15,457 bases of DNA from JAITWN01 sp964581365 (GCA_964581365.1 CAZOOF010000050.1:1-15457); one strand, 5' to 3'. Numbered from the stretch's first letter, positions 6,868 through 13,709 are shown. Numbers and translations: made by a program. The notes: a model not told the origin generated them from the letters alone.

Positions 6868-8427
6868 GTGCGCCTGGAGTTTGAAACGCCCATCATCTTT
6901 CAGGGCGAGTCCGTCCCGACGGGGGCGCGCCTCGCTGGCTGGGCTGCGCTCGTTCGGGCCCTGGATCTACAGGCGCCGGTTCGGCAGCCTAGCTGTATTT
7001 CGGAGAAGCATGTCCGGGGGAGTCGCCGCGAGGAGGGCGGTTGGCGCATCTTCGATAAACGCTACCAGCCCGGCGACCGGTTTGAAGACCATCTGACCTT
7101 TGCCCTGCGCCACGAAGCGATCGATCTGCTGATCTTGAAGCGCGCTCTTGAAGCAGTGCCCAAGACCGTCTTGGAAGAGTACGTCAGGTCAGCTCCAGGC
7201 GGCACGCAGACCCGCCGCGCCTGGTTTTTCTATGAAACCCTGACCGGGCAGACGCTGGATGTGGAAGACGCTCCCAACGTTACGGCGGTTGATGCGCTCG
7301 ATGCAACGGCCTATTACACGGGAAAACCCCGGATGTCCCGGCGTCACCGGGTCAGGGACAACCTGCTGGGTAGCGGTGACTGGTGTCCGGTCATCCGCAG
7401 AACGTCGCGGCTGGAGGCCTTCGCCGCACTGGGTCTTGCGGAGCGTGCCGCGGAGACGGTCGGGCGCACCGGGCGCCACTTGGTCACGCGGGCCGCCAGT
7501 TTCCTGTTGCTCGCCGACAGCCGCGCGAGCTTCGAGATCGAAGGTGAACGTGCACCGCGCAACCGGCTGGAACGCTGGGGCCGGGCGGTCCTTCAGGCAG
7601 GCAAGCATGAGCTCACGCTTGAAGAGATCGTCCGTCTTCACAGCGTGCTGATAGAGGATACCCGGTTTATCTTTCCCGGCCTGCGCCCCGACGGCGTCTA
7701 TCTCGGCGAGCGCGATCACCTGGGTGATCCGTTGCCGGAATTCATCGGCGCCCGTCCGCAGGACCTGGAGCATCTGTGCGCCGGCCTGCTGACCGCCAAC
7801 ACACGCATGCGCGAGGATCAAGTCGATCCCATCCTGCAAGCGACGGCGACCGCCTTCGGCTTTGTGTACATCCACCCGTTCCAGGACGGCAACGGGCGGG
7901 TGCACCGTTGCCTGATTCATCATGTGCTGGCGGAGCGCAAATACACGCCGCCCGGCATGGTCTTCCCGGTGTCGTCCGTCATGCTGGATCGGATCGACGA
8001 CTATCGCACGACCCTGCAGGGGCACTCGGGGCCGCTGATGGACTTCATCGAATGGCGCCCGACGATCGACCACAACGTCGAAGTATTGAACGACACCGCC
8101 GACCTTTATCGTTATTTTGATTGCACGGAGGCGGCGGAATTTTTCTATGCCTGTGTTCAGCGCACCGTAGAGCATGACCTTCCCAGGGAGATTGATTACA
8201 TTCGCCGGCATGATGAAGCGATGACCCGCATCATGGGCATGGTCGAGATGCCGGACCGGCTAGCGCAGAACCTGATCCTGTCTATTCGCCAGAATGGCAG
8301 CACGCTATCCAAGAGGAAACGGGAAAAGGATTTTCCTGCCCTGACGGATGAGGAGGTTCATGGCTTGGAAGACATTGTCCGGGATGTGTTTGAAGGTTTC
8401 GATGACACCGAAACTCGAGGTCGATAA
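6868..8427 (+). CDS. Large class II Fic-domain protein with uncharacterised N-terminal module
   Basis: A 519-residue Fic protein, divergent from the first Fic gene. The catalytic loop HPFQDGNGRVHR is complete at 336-347 (H336), and the inhibitory helix motif SxxxEG is at 221-226 (SFEIEG), so it is also class II. Residues 1-200 precede the Fic fold and include RRAWFFYETLTGQ (116-128) and SRRHRVRDNLLG (157-168). I recall similar segments in other large Fic proteins but know no function for them. Residues 400-519 are mostly helical, rich in charge, without a clear DNA-binding motif. GTG at 6868 was chosen: a stop lies in frame at 6832, no early ATG exists, and no Shine-Dalgarno sequence is visible, so a leaderless message is possible. 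Likely role is modification of a host or phage protein; this is inference. Confidence 0.88.
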   Translation: MRLEFETPIIFQGESVPTGARLAGWAALVRALDLQAPVRQPSCISEKHVRGSRREEGGWRIFDKRYQPGDRFEDHLTFALRHEAIDLLILKRALEAVPKTVLEEYVRSAPGGTQTRRAWFFYETLTGQTLDVEDAPNVTAVDALDATAYYTGKPRMSRRHRVRDNLLGSGDWCPVIRRTSRLEAFAALGLAERAAETVGRTGRHLVTRAASFLLLADSRASFEIEGERAPRNRLERWGRAVLQAGKHELTLEEIVRLHSVLIEDTRFIFPGLRPDGVYLGERDHLGDPLPEFIGARPQDLEHLCAGLLTANTRMREDQVDPILQATATAFGFVYIHPFQDGNGRVHRCLIHHVLAERKYTPPGMVFPVSSVMLDRIDDYRTTLQGHSGPLMDFIEWRPTIDHNVEVLNDTADLYRYFDCTEAAEFFYACVQRTVEHDLPREIDYIRRHDEAMTRIMGMVEMPDRLAQNLILSIRQNGSTLSKRKREKDFPALTDEEVHGLEDIVRDVFEGFDDTETRGR

Positions 8428-8482
8428 ACGAGCGGCCCAACCGTAGTGCGCGGTATATCGCGGCATCCTGGCAGTCGACTGT

Positions 8483-8930
8483 ATGCGCGTGCAGCACCGC
8501 AAGGACGCGGATCATGCCTCTCACCGCTGCGGCAGGGAATGGAATGCCGCGCCCGGTTCGGACGTTGGCCGTTACCAGCGTCACCGGCCCGAGCAAACCC
8601 TGCTCTACCGGATCGTCGAACAGCACTGCCCGGTCTTCGCCGCCTATTATGCGGCGCAGGGCAGGGGCCTGCCGGCCTATGTCCAGCGCGAATTCGAGGA
8701 TTACCTCAGGTGCGGTCGCCTGGAGCACGGCTTCCTGCGGGTGCGTTGCGAGTCTTGCCATGCCGAGCAGCTGGTCGCGTTCAGCTGTAAACGCCGCGGC
8801 TTTTGCCCCAGCTGCGGGGCGCGGCGCATGGCGGAAAGCGCGGCACTGCTCGTTGACGACCCCTCAGGAGCTCACGCAACTCGCGCATGCCATCGCCCGC
8901 CGTGTCGGGAGCTATTTGGAGCGGCTATGA
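8483..8930 (+). pseudogene. IS91-family transposase remnant, internally deleted and truncated
   Basis: From about 8567 the frame starting at 8483 encodes the N-terminal zinc-binding region of IS91-type transposases: GRYQRHRPEQTLLYRIVEQH, then CESC and CKRRGFCPSC, then ARRMAESAALLVD. At about 8860 this homology stops. A neighbouring frame continues with TPQELTQLAHAIARRVGSYLERL and a TGA at 8928-8930. In full-length relatives that segment lies several hundred codons' worth of sequence further on, beyond the HUH catalytic histidines. The DNA encoding the catalytic core is therefore deleted, with a frame change at the junction, and the rest of the C terminus is missing. It cannot be active. It lies 60 bases from the tRNA-Pro 3' end. 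Confidence 0.85.
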
Positions 8931-8990
8931 CAAACCGTCACTCTGAAATCGTATCGGCGACCCGATAACGTTTTAAGTGATTGGTTTGAT

Positions 8991-9035
8991 TGGTCGGGGT
9001 GACACGATTTGAACGTGCGACTCCTGCCTCCCGAA
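8991..9035 (-). repeat. right attachment-site repeat within tRNA-Pro
   Basis: The tRNA-proximal copy of the 45-bp direct repeat, identical to 5001-5045. Identity ends inside the anticodon loop on one side and directly after the CCA on the other. Integrase crossover therefore took place somewhere between the anticodon loop and the 3' end. Confidence 0.9.
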
Positions 9036-9067
9036 GGCAGTGCTCTACCAGGCTGAGCTACACCCCG
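8991..9067 (-). tRNA. tRNA-Pro (anticodon CGG), integration target
   Basis: A complete 77-base tRNA with encoded CCA. The 7-bp acceptor stem is CGGGGTG/CACCCCG, the D arm has GCTC...GAGC, the anticodon stem is CTGCC/GGCAG around the loop TTCGGGA, giving anticodon CGG for CCG codons, and the T arm is GCACG-TTCAAAT-CGTGT. It lies 10 bases downstream of the ispB stop on the same strand and may share its transcript. Its 3' 45 bases are duplicated at 5001-5045. The gene is intact, so the element restored the tRNA on integration. Confidence 0.96.
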
Positions 9068-9077
9068 ATGGTGTGTT

Positions 9078-10079
9078 TCAGTAGCTGCGGGTGACCGAGA
9101 ATTCGGCCAGGGCGTACAGCGCATCCCTGCATTGCGAGGGCGGGATCGGTGCCAGGGCATCGGCTGCCTTCCTCGCTTCGGCTTGCGCCGAGCGCGCAGT
9201 GTAAGCCAAGGCGTCCGTCGATTCAATGGCCGCGAGCACCTCGTGGATATGTTCGCGCCCGCCTTCCTCGATGGAGCGGCGGATCAGCGCCACCTGGCTG
9301 GGGGTGCCGTGGCGCATGGCATGGATGAGCGGCAGGGTTGGTTTGCCGGCCGCCAGATCATCGCCGATGTTCTTGCCGATATGGTCGGCGGAGGCCGAGT
9401 AGTCCAATACGTCATCGATGAGCTGGAAGGCCGCGCCCAGGTGCATGCCGTAGGCGGCCATGGCTCGTTCCTCGCTTCCGCCGCAGCCGGCGAGCACGGC
9501 GCCGACCTGGGCGGCGGCCTCGAACAGCTTGGCGGTTTTGCAGTGGATGACTTCCAGGTACCGCTCTTCGGTGGTATCGGCGTCGTTGCTGTTCAGCAAC
9601 TGCATGACCTCGCCCTCGGCGATGACGTTGGTCGCGCGCGCCATGATTTCCATGATGCGCATGCTGCCGACCTCGACCATCATTTCGAAGGCCCGGGAGT
9701 ACAGGTAGTCGCCGACCAGGACGCTGGCCTCGTTGCCCCAGACGGTATTGGCGGTCTCGCGGCCGCGGCGCAGTTCGGAGGCGTCGACCACGTCATCGTG
9801 GAGCAGGGTGGCGGTATGGATGAATTCGATGATCGCCGAGGCGTCGAGATGCTGCGCGCCCTCGTAGCCCAACGCGCGGGCGCTGAGCAGCACCAGCAGC
9901 GGGCGCAGACGCTTGCCGCCGCTGTTGATGATGTAATAGCTCAGCTGGTTGATCAGGCTGACTTCGGAATGCAGCCGGCGCTGGATGAGCGTGTCGACCG
10001 CCCGCATGTCGTCCGCCACCAGAGACTGGATTTCGGCCAGGTCCATGGACCGGCGGGCCAGACTGGGGGGGGCACTCAC
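9078..10079 (-). CDS. ispB: All-trans octaprenyl (polyprenyl) diphosphate synthase IspB
   Basis: A 333-residue trans-prenyltransferase that builds the long isoprenoid side chain of ubiquinone. Both aspartate-rich motifs are present: DDVVD at 95-99 followed by ELRRG, and DDVLD at 222-226. GGKRLRP (54-60) and GDDLAAGKPTLPL are also typical. It aligns with E. coli IspB throughout. GTG at 10079 was chosen because AGGAG lies ten bases upstream and a good promoter fits this start; an ATG at 10046, which matches the E. coli N terminus, has no ribosome site, so the first eleven residues are less certain. The chain length made cannot be read from the sequence. It is divergent from rplU, with tRNA-Pro directly downstream. 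Confidence 0.93.
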   Translation of the reverse strand: MSAPPSLARRSMDLAEIQSLVADDMRAVDTLIQRRLHSEVSLINQLSYYIINSGGKRLRPLLVLLSARALGYEGAQHLDASAIIEFIHTATLLHDDVVDASELRRGRETANTVWGNEASVLVGDYLYSRAFEMMVEVGSMRIMEIMARATNVIAEGEVMQLLNSNDADTTEERYLEVIHCKTAKLFEAAAQVGAVLAGCGGSEERAMAAYGMHLGAAFQLIDDVLDYSASADHIGKNIGDDLAAGKPTLPLIHAMRHGTPSQVALIRRSIEEGGREHIHEVLAAIESTDALAYTARSAQAEARKAADALAPIPPSQCRDALYALAEFSVTRSY

Positions 10080-10114
10080 GTTTCGGCAACTCCTGGGGTA
10101 ATCGGAACCGTCTG

Positions 10115-10143
10115 AGTTTAGTGGCCATTCCCGGTCGTGACAA
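10115..10143 (-). promoter_or_regulatory. sigma-70 promoter for ispB
   Basis: On the minus strand: TTGTCA (10143-10138), a 17-bp spacer, then TAAACT (10120-10115). Each hexamer differs from consensus by one or two bases. The predicted leader before the GTG start is about 30 bases. Confidence 0.65.
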
Positions 10144-10154
10144 GGGGAGGGTAA

Positions 10155-10183
10155 TTGACCGCGGCGCGGGAGGCCGCTAAAAT
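10155..10183 (+). promoter_or_regulatory. sigma-70 promoter for rplU-rpmA
   Basis: TTGACC (10155-10160), a 17-bp spacer and TAAAAT (10178-10183): five of six matches in each hexamer with ideal spacing, as expected for a strongly expressed ribosomal protein operon. It leaves a leader of roughly 60 bases. It stands back to back with the ispB promoter, 11 bases between the -35 boxes. Confidence 0.75.
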
Positions 10184-10251
10184 GGCGCGTTTCCGAATTC
10201 CGCCTGTTCCGGCCTCCTGCCGGGACCGGGCATCAGATGGGAGCAGGACTC

Positions 10252-10569
10252 ATGTACGCCGTATTCCAGACGGGCGGTAAGCAGTATCGCGCCAGCAAGG
10301 GCGACGTCATTCGTGTCGAGAAGATCGATGCGGAAGAGGGCGCTGTCGTCAGCATCGATCGTGTGCTCATGATCGCTGACGGTGAAGACGTCAAGGTCGG
10401 GGCGCCCCTCATCGAAGGCGGCTCGGTGAGCGCCAAGGTGCGTTCGCAGGGGCGCGCGGCGAAGATCCGCATCATCAAGCACCGCCGGCGCAAGCACTAT
10501 CATAAGGAACAGGGTCATCGGCAGTACTACACTGAGCTGCAGATCACCGATATTTCGACGGGAGCATAA
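10252..10569 (+). CDS. rplU: 50S ribosomal protein L21
   Basis: A 105-residue protein with the L21 hallmarks: MYAVFQTGGKQYR at the N terminus, the VSAKVRSQGRAAKIRIIKHRRRK basic loop and RQYYTELQITDI at the C terminus. It binds 23S rRNA in the large subunit. ATG at 10252 was chosen over the open frame five codons upstream because it matches the family start and has AGGA six bases before it. rpmA follows after three bases, the usual L21-L27 pair. Confidence 0.97.
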   Translation: MYAVFQTGGKQYRASKGDVIRVEKIDAEEGAVVSIDRVLMIADGEDVKVGAPLIEGGSVSAKVRSQGRAAKIRIIKHRRRKHYHKEQGHRQYYTELQITDISTGA

Positions 10570-10572
10570 GCA

Positions 10573-10839
10573 ATGGCTCATAAAAAGGCTGGCGGCAGCA
10601 GCCGCAACGGACGCGACTCCGAATCGAAACGCCTTGGCGTGAAGCGCTTCGGCGGTCAGAGTGTGCTGGCGGGCAACATCATCGTGCGTCAGCGTGGCAC
10701 GCGCTTCCATGCCGGCCCCAACGTGGGTTGCGGCACTGATCACACGCTGTTCGCCAAGGTCGACGGCACGGTGCTCTTTGAAACCAAGGGTCCGAAGAAG
10801 CGGCGGTATGTGACGATCATTCCCGCGGCTGTGGCCTGA
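10573..10839 (+). CDS. rpmA: 50S ribosomal protein L27
   Basis: An 88-residue L27, starting MAHKKAGGSSRNGRDSESKR and containing LGVKRFGGQSV, IIVRQRGTRFHAG and the FETKGPKKRRYV end. Its N-terminal tail reaches the peptidyl transferase centre. No extra N-terminal cleavage extension of the Firmicute type is present. The Shine-Dalgarno GGAG overlaps the last codons of rplU, implying tight co-translation. A strong terminator lies 18 bases downstream. Confidence 0.97.
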   Translation: MAHKKAGGSSRNGRDSESKRLGVKRFGGQSVLAGNIIVRQRGTRFHAGPNVGCGTDHTLFAKVDGTVLFETKGPKKRRYVTIIPAAVA

Positions 10840-10857
10840 GCCGGGCTGGATCGTGAT

Positions 10858-10892
10858 GAAGAAACCCCGTCCCCGGACGGGGTTTCTTTTTT
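10858..10892 (+). terminator. intrinsic terminator of the rplU-rpmA operon
   Basis: GAAACCCCGTCC (10861-10872) pairs with GGACGGGGTTTC (10875-10886), a 12-bp perfect stem of which the innermost pairs form the loop, followed by six T residues (10887-10892). This separates rpmA from obgE transcriptionally. Confidence 0.92.
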
Positions 10893-10996
10893 GAGCCGCC
10901 AGGTGGCTGGCACCGCGGATCGTGCTCAGGGCCGCTTCCAACCCGGCCCGTTTTGCCTTTTACTGTCGTATATCACTCGTTGTCTTTCCTTTCCCG

Positions 10997-12028
10997 ATGA
11001 AATTCGTCGACGAAGCATCCATTCAGGTCAAGGCTGGCGACGGCGGCAACGGCTGCGTGAGCTTTCGCCGCGAAAAGTTCATTCCGTTCGGGGGCCCGGA
11101 CGGCGGTGACGGCGGTGATGGCGGCAGCATCTGGCTGATCGGCGACAGCAACGTCAACACCCTGGTCGATTTCCGCTATACCCGCAGCTTCCGCGCCCAG
11201 CGCGGCGATAACGGCGCGGGAAACAACTGTACTGGCCGCAGCGGCGAGGATCTGGTGATCCCGGTGCCGGTCGGGACGATGGTTCACGACGAGGACACCG
11301 GAGAGCTGCTTGGCGAGGTGCTGGAGGCAGGGCAGCGCCTGCTCGTCGCCAAGGGCGGCTTTCACGGGATCGGCAATACGCGCTTCAAGAGCAGCGTCAA
11401 TCGCGCGCCGCGGCAATCGACGCCAGGGACGCCCGGCGAGGCGCGCCGCCTGCGGCTGGAGCTGCGCCTGCTCGCCGATGTTGGACTGCTCGGTCTGCCC
11501 AATGCCGGCAAGTCGACTTTCATCCGGGCGGTGTCGGCGGCACGTCCCAAGGTGGCGGACTATCCCTTCACTACGCTGCATCCCCAGCTCGGCGTGGTCA
11601 GCGTCGGAGAATTCCGCAGTTTCGTGCTCGCCGACATCCCCGGCCTGATCGAGGGCGCCTCGGAGGGCAGCGGCCTCGGTACCCGCTTCCTCCGTCATCT
11701 GTCACGCACGCGCCTGCTGCTGCATCTGGTCGATGCCCATCCGATGGATCCGGACCAGGAGCCGGTTCATGCGGTGCGGGTGATCGAAGAGGAGCTGCGC
11801 AAGTTCAGCGAGGAGCTGTGGCAGCGCGAGCGCTGGCTGGTCATCAACAAGCTGGATCTGCTCCCGGAGGATGAGCGCGATGACTGGTGTCGCCGGCTGG
11901 TGGCCGAACTCGGCTGGACCGGGCGCTGGTTCGGCGTCTCGGCGATCAGCGGAGAAGGCGTGCGCCCCCTGTGCGAACAGGTCATGACGCGCCTTGAAGA
12001 GATCGACGCTGAAACGCAGCAATCCTGA
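10997..12028 (+). CDS. obgE: Obg-family ribosome-associated GTPase
   Basis: A 343-residue GTPase involved in large-subunit maturation and stress signalling. The glycine-rich Obg fold occupies about 1-158 (KAGDGGNGCVSFRREKF, GGPDGGDGGDGG). The G domain has G1 GLPNAGKST at 166-174, switch region YPFTTLHP, G3 DIPG at 213-216, G4 NKLD at 284-287 and G5 SAIS at 315-318. It lacks the long acidic C-terminal tail of E. coli ObgE (390 residues). ATG at 10997 matches the universal MKFVDEA start; the region before it is pyrimidine-rich with no Shine-Dalgarno sequence. The gene is often the distal partner of rplU-rpmA, but here the rpmA terminator intervenes, so it probably has its own promoter. Confidence 0.96.
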   Translation: MKFVDEASIQVKAGDGGNGCVSFRREKFIPFGGPDGGDGGDGGSIWLIGDSNVNTLVDFRYTRSFRAQRGDNGAGNNCTGRSGEDLVIPVPVGTMVHDEDTGELLGEVLEAGQRLLVAKGGFHGIGNTRFKSSVNRAPRQSTPGTPGEARRLRLELRLLADVGLLGLPNAGKSTFIRAVSAARPKVADYPFTTLHPQLGVVSVGEFRSFVLADIPGLIEGASEGSGLGTRFLRHLSRTRLLLHLVDAHPMDPDQEPVHAVRVIEEELRKFSEELWQRERWLVINKLDLLPEDERDDWCRRLVAELGWTGRWFGVSAISGEGVRPLCEQVMTRLEEIDAETQQS

Positions 12029-12129
12029 GGCTCGTCACGCGGGCCGGCATTCTGCTAGATTCCTGTCTTCATCAGCATGGGGCGGTCATGAGTGAATCGC
12101 GGGTTCTGGATCATGGGAATGAGGCAGGG

Positions 12130-13257
12130 ATGACGACGCGTGCGCGCCTGGGGAACTCCCGTCGCTGGGTGGTCAAGGTCGGCAGCTCCCTGCTCACCAA
12201 TGATGGTCGCGGTCTGGATCGCGAACTGATGGACGGCTGGGTAAGGCAGGTCGCCGAGCTGGCCCGCGCCGGCATCGAGGTGGTGCTGGTGTCCTCGGGG
12301 GCGGTGTCGGAGGGAGTGAAGCGTCTGGGCTGGCCGCGCCGTCCGCAGGCCCTGCACGAACTCCAGGCAGCGGCTGCTGTTGGCCAGATGGGGCTGATCC
12401 AGGCTTACGAAACCAGTTTCAAGCGTTTCGATCTGCACACCGCGCAGATCCTGCTCACTCACGACGACCTTTCGGACCGTCGCCGCTATCTCAATGCGCG
12501 CAGCACCCTGCGCACTCTGCTGGGACTGCGCGTGGTGCCGGTTGTCAACGAGAATGACACCGTCGCGGTGGAGGAAATCCGGTTCGGCGACAATGACACG
12601 CTGGCGGCATTGGTTGCCAATCTGGTCGAGGCCGAACTGCTGGTGATCCTCACCGATCAGGAGGGGATGTACGACATGGATCCGCGCAGCCATCCGGAGG
12701 CGAAACTGATCCGCGAGGCGCGTGCTGCCGATCCCGAGCTCGATCACATGGCCGGCGCCGGCGGCGTGGGCCAGTGGGGTCGCGGCGGGATGCTGAGCAA
12801 GGTGCGGGCGGCGGCGCGGGCGGCCAGATCAGGGGCCGCCACCCTGATCGCATCCGGACGGCGTCCGGATGTGCTACGGGAAGTGCGCGATGGCGTCGAA
12901 GTGGGAACGCTCATCCTGCCGGCCCAGGAGCCGGTTGCGGCGCGCAAACAGTGGCTCGCCGGCCAGCTGCAACTGCGCGGTCAGTTGGTGATCGACGACG
13001 GCGCGGTGCGGGTGCTGCGGGACTCGGGGCGCAGTCTGCTTCCGGTAGGCGTGACCGAAGTGCGCGGCTCCTTCGTGCGCGGCGAGCTGGTTGCCTGCCT
13101 GGACGCCTCTGGACGCGAGGTGGCGCGCGGTCTGGTGAACTACGGGGCCGATGATGCGCGCAAACTGCTGCGGCAGCCGAGCGAGCGCATCCGTGAGATC
13201 CTTGGCTATGTGGACGAGCCCGAACTCATCCACCGCGACAACCTGGTGCTGATGTAA
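12130..13257 (+). CDS. proB: Glutamate 5-kinase
   Basis: A 375-residue enzyme that phosphorylates glutamate in the first step of proline synthesis. The amino acid kinase domain (about 10-260) has WVVKVGSSLLTNDG, VLVSSGAVSEG, VPVVNENDTV, RFGDND, LTDQEGMYDMDPR and GRGGMLSKVRAA, which are the nucleotide, glutamate and proline-feedback segments. A PUA domain follows (about 284-360). ATG at 12130 was chosen: GAGG lies five bases upstream and the resulting length fits Pseudomonas-type ProB; an in-frame ATG at 12088 would add 14 residues unlike the family. Follows obgE by about 100 bases, a common arrangement in gammaproteobacteria. Confidence 0.95.
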   Translation: MTTRARLGNSRRWVVKVGSSLLTNDGRGLDRELMDGWVRQVAELARAGIEVVLVSSGAVSEGVKRLGWPRRPQALHELQAAAAVGQMGLIQAYETSFKRFDLHTAQILLTHDDLSDRRRYLNARSTLRTLLGLRVVPVVNENDTVAVEEIRFGDNDTLAALVANLVEAELLVILTDQEGMYDMDPRSHPEAKLIREARAADPELDHMAGAGGVGQWGRGGMLSKVRAAARAARSGAATLIASGRRPDVLREVRDGVEVGTLILPAQEPVAARKQWLAGQLQLRGQLVIDDGAVRVLRDSGRSLLPVGVTEVRGSFVRGELVACLDASGREVARGLVNYGADDARKLLRQPSERIREILGYVDEPELIHRDNLVLM

Positions 13258-13304
13258 GAGGGGATGGCTGCGGCGCCGGGCGGATCGAGGACGCAGCAGC
13301 CAAT

Positions 13305-13331
13305 AAAAAAGCCGGGCAATGCCCGGCTTTT
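13305..13331. terminator. bidirectional intrinsic terminator between proB and rpsT
   Basis: GCCGGGC (13311-13317), loop AAT, GCCCGGC (13321-13327), preceded by six A residues and followed by TTTT. It can end proB transcripts on the plus strand and rpsT transcripts on the minus strand, which has the longer T run. Confidence 0.9.
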
Positions 13332-13352
13332 CTGCGGATCCCGACTAGCCGA

Positions 13353-13619
13353 TCAGGCCTGCATCGCCTTGAGTTGGCGGTTCAGCCGGCTCTTCTGGCG
13401 GGCGGCCTTGTTCTTGTGGATGATGCCCTTGCGCGCCATGCGGTCGAGCGTGGGCACGGCAGCCTGGTAGGCGGCATCAGCCTGAGCCTTGTCGCTGCCA
13501 GACAGCGCCTTGACGACCTTCTTGCAGGCGGTGCGCATGGCCGAACGCATGGAAGCGTTTTGCTGACGGCTCTTTTCTGCCTGCCGGATGCGCTTTCTGG
13601 CTTGTGCTGTGTTTGCCAA
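13353..13619 (-). CDS. rpsT: 30S ribosomal protein S20
   Basis: An 88-residue S20 (ANTAQARKRIRQAEKSRQQNAS at the start, KAARQKSRLNRQLKAM at the end), a helical protein that binds 16S rRNA in the small subunit. The start is TTG at 13619: GGGAG lies seven bases upstream and the next residues match the family start. The E. coli rpsT gene also uses a UUG start, which there contributes to translational autoregulation; the same may apply here. Upstream in-frame codons would add residues foreign to the family. It is divergent from murJ. Confidence 0.96.
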   Translation of the reverse strand: MANTAQARKRIRQAEKSRQQNASMRSAMRTACKKVVKALSGSDKAQADAAYQAAVPTLDRMARKGIIHKNKAARQKSRLNRQLKAMQA

Positions 13620-13659
13620 GACGGAACTCCCGTACTGTGATCTGTTGCGAAGGCGGACA

Positions 13660-13688
13660 ACTATGCAGCTCTTTACCCTTTTTGTCAA
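13660..13688 (-). promoter_or_regulatory. sigma-70 promoter for rpsT
   Basis: On the minus strand: a perfect TTGACA (13688-13683), a 17-bp spacer and CATAGT (13665-13660). It leaves a leader of about 35 bases before the TTG start. Confidence 0.75.
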
Positions 13689-13709
13689 TCGCGGCCCTTG
13701 TAATACAAT
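13682..13709 (+). promoter_or_regulatory. candidate promoter for murJ overlapping the rpsT -35
   Basis: TTGTCA (13682-13687), a 16-bp spacer and TACAAT (13704-13709). The -35 box shares five bases with the rpsT -35 on the other strand, so two polymerases could not occupy both at once. Confidence 0.6.

Larger units (their letters stand above)
5046..8990. mobile_element. tRNA-Pro-associated integrated element carrying two Fic genes
   Basis: This 3,945-bp segment is bounded by the exact 45-bp tRNA-Pro direct repeats at 5001-5045 and 8991-9035. It contains only accessory genes: a leftward and a rightward Fic-domain gene that diverge from a repeat-rich 312-bp region, and a broken IS91-family transposase next to the tRNA. 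No integrase, replication, conjugation or phage structural gene is visible. The element must have been moved by an enzyme in trans or has lost its integrase; loss through the deletion seen in the IS91 area is possible but unproven. Its intergenic region is much richer in A and T than the flanking genome. Confidence 0.82.

Noticed and set aside
7189..8211. Minus-strand open frame of 340 codons opposite the second Fic gene
   Set aside because: The Fic frame has both diagnostic motifs; the opposite frame has none and no ribosome site.
10953..10974. obgE promoter from TTGCCT and TATATC
   Set aside because: The spacer would be only about 10 bp, too short for a sigma-70 promoter.
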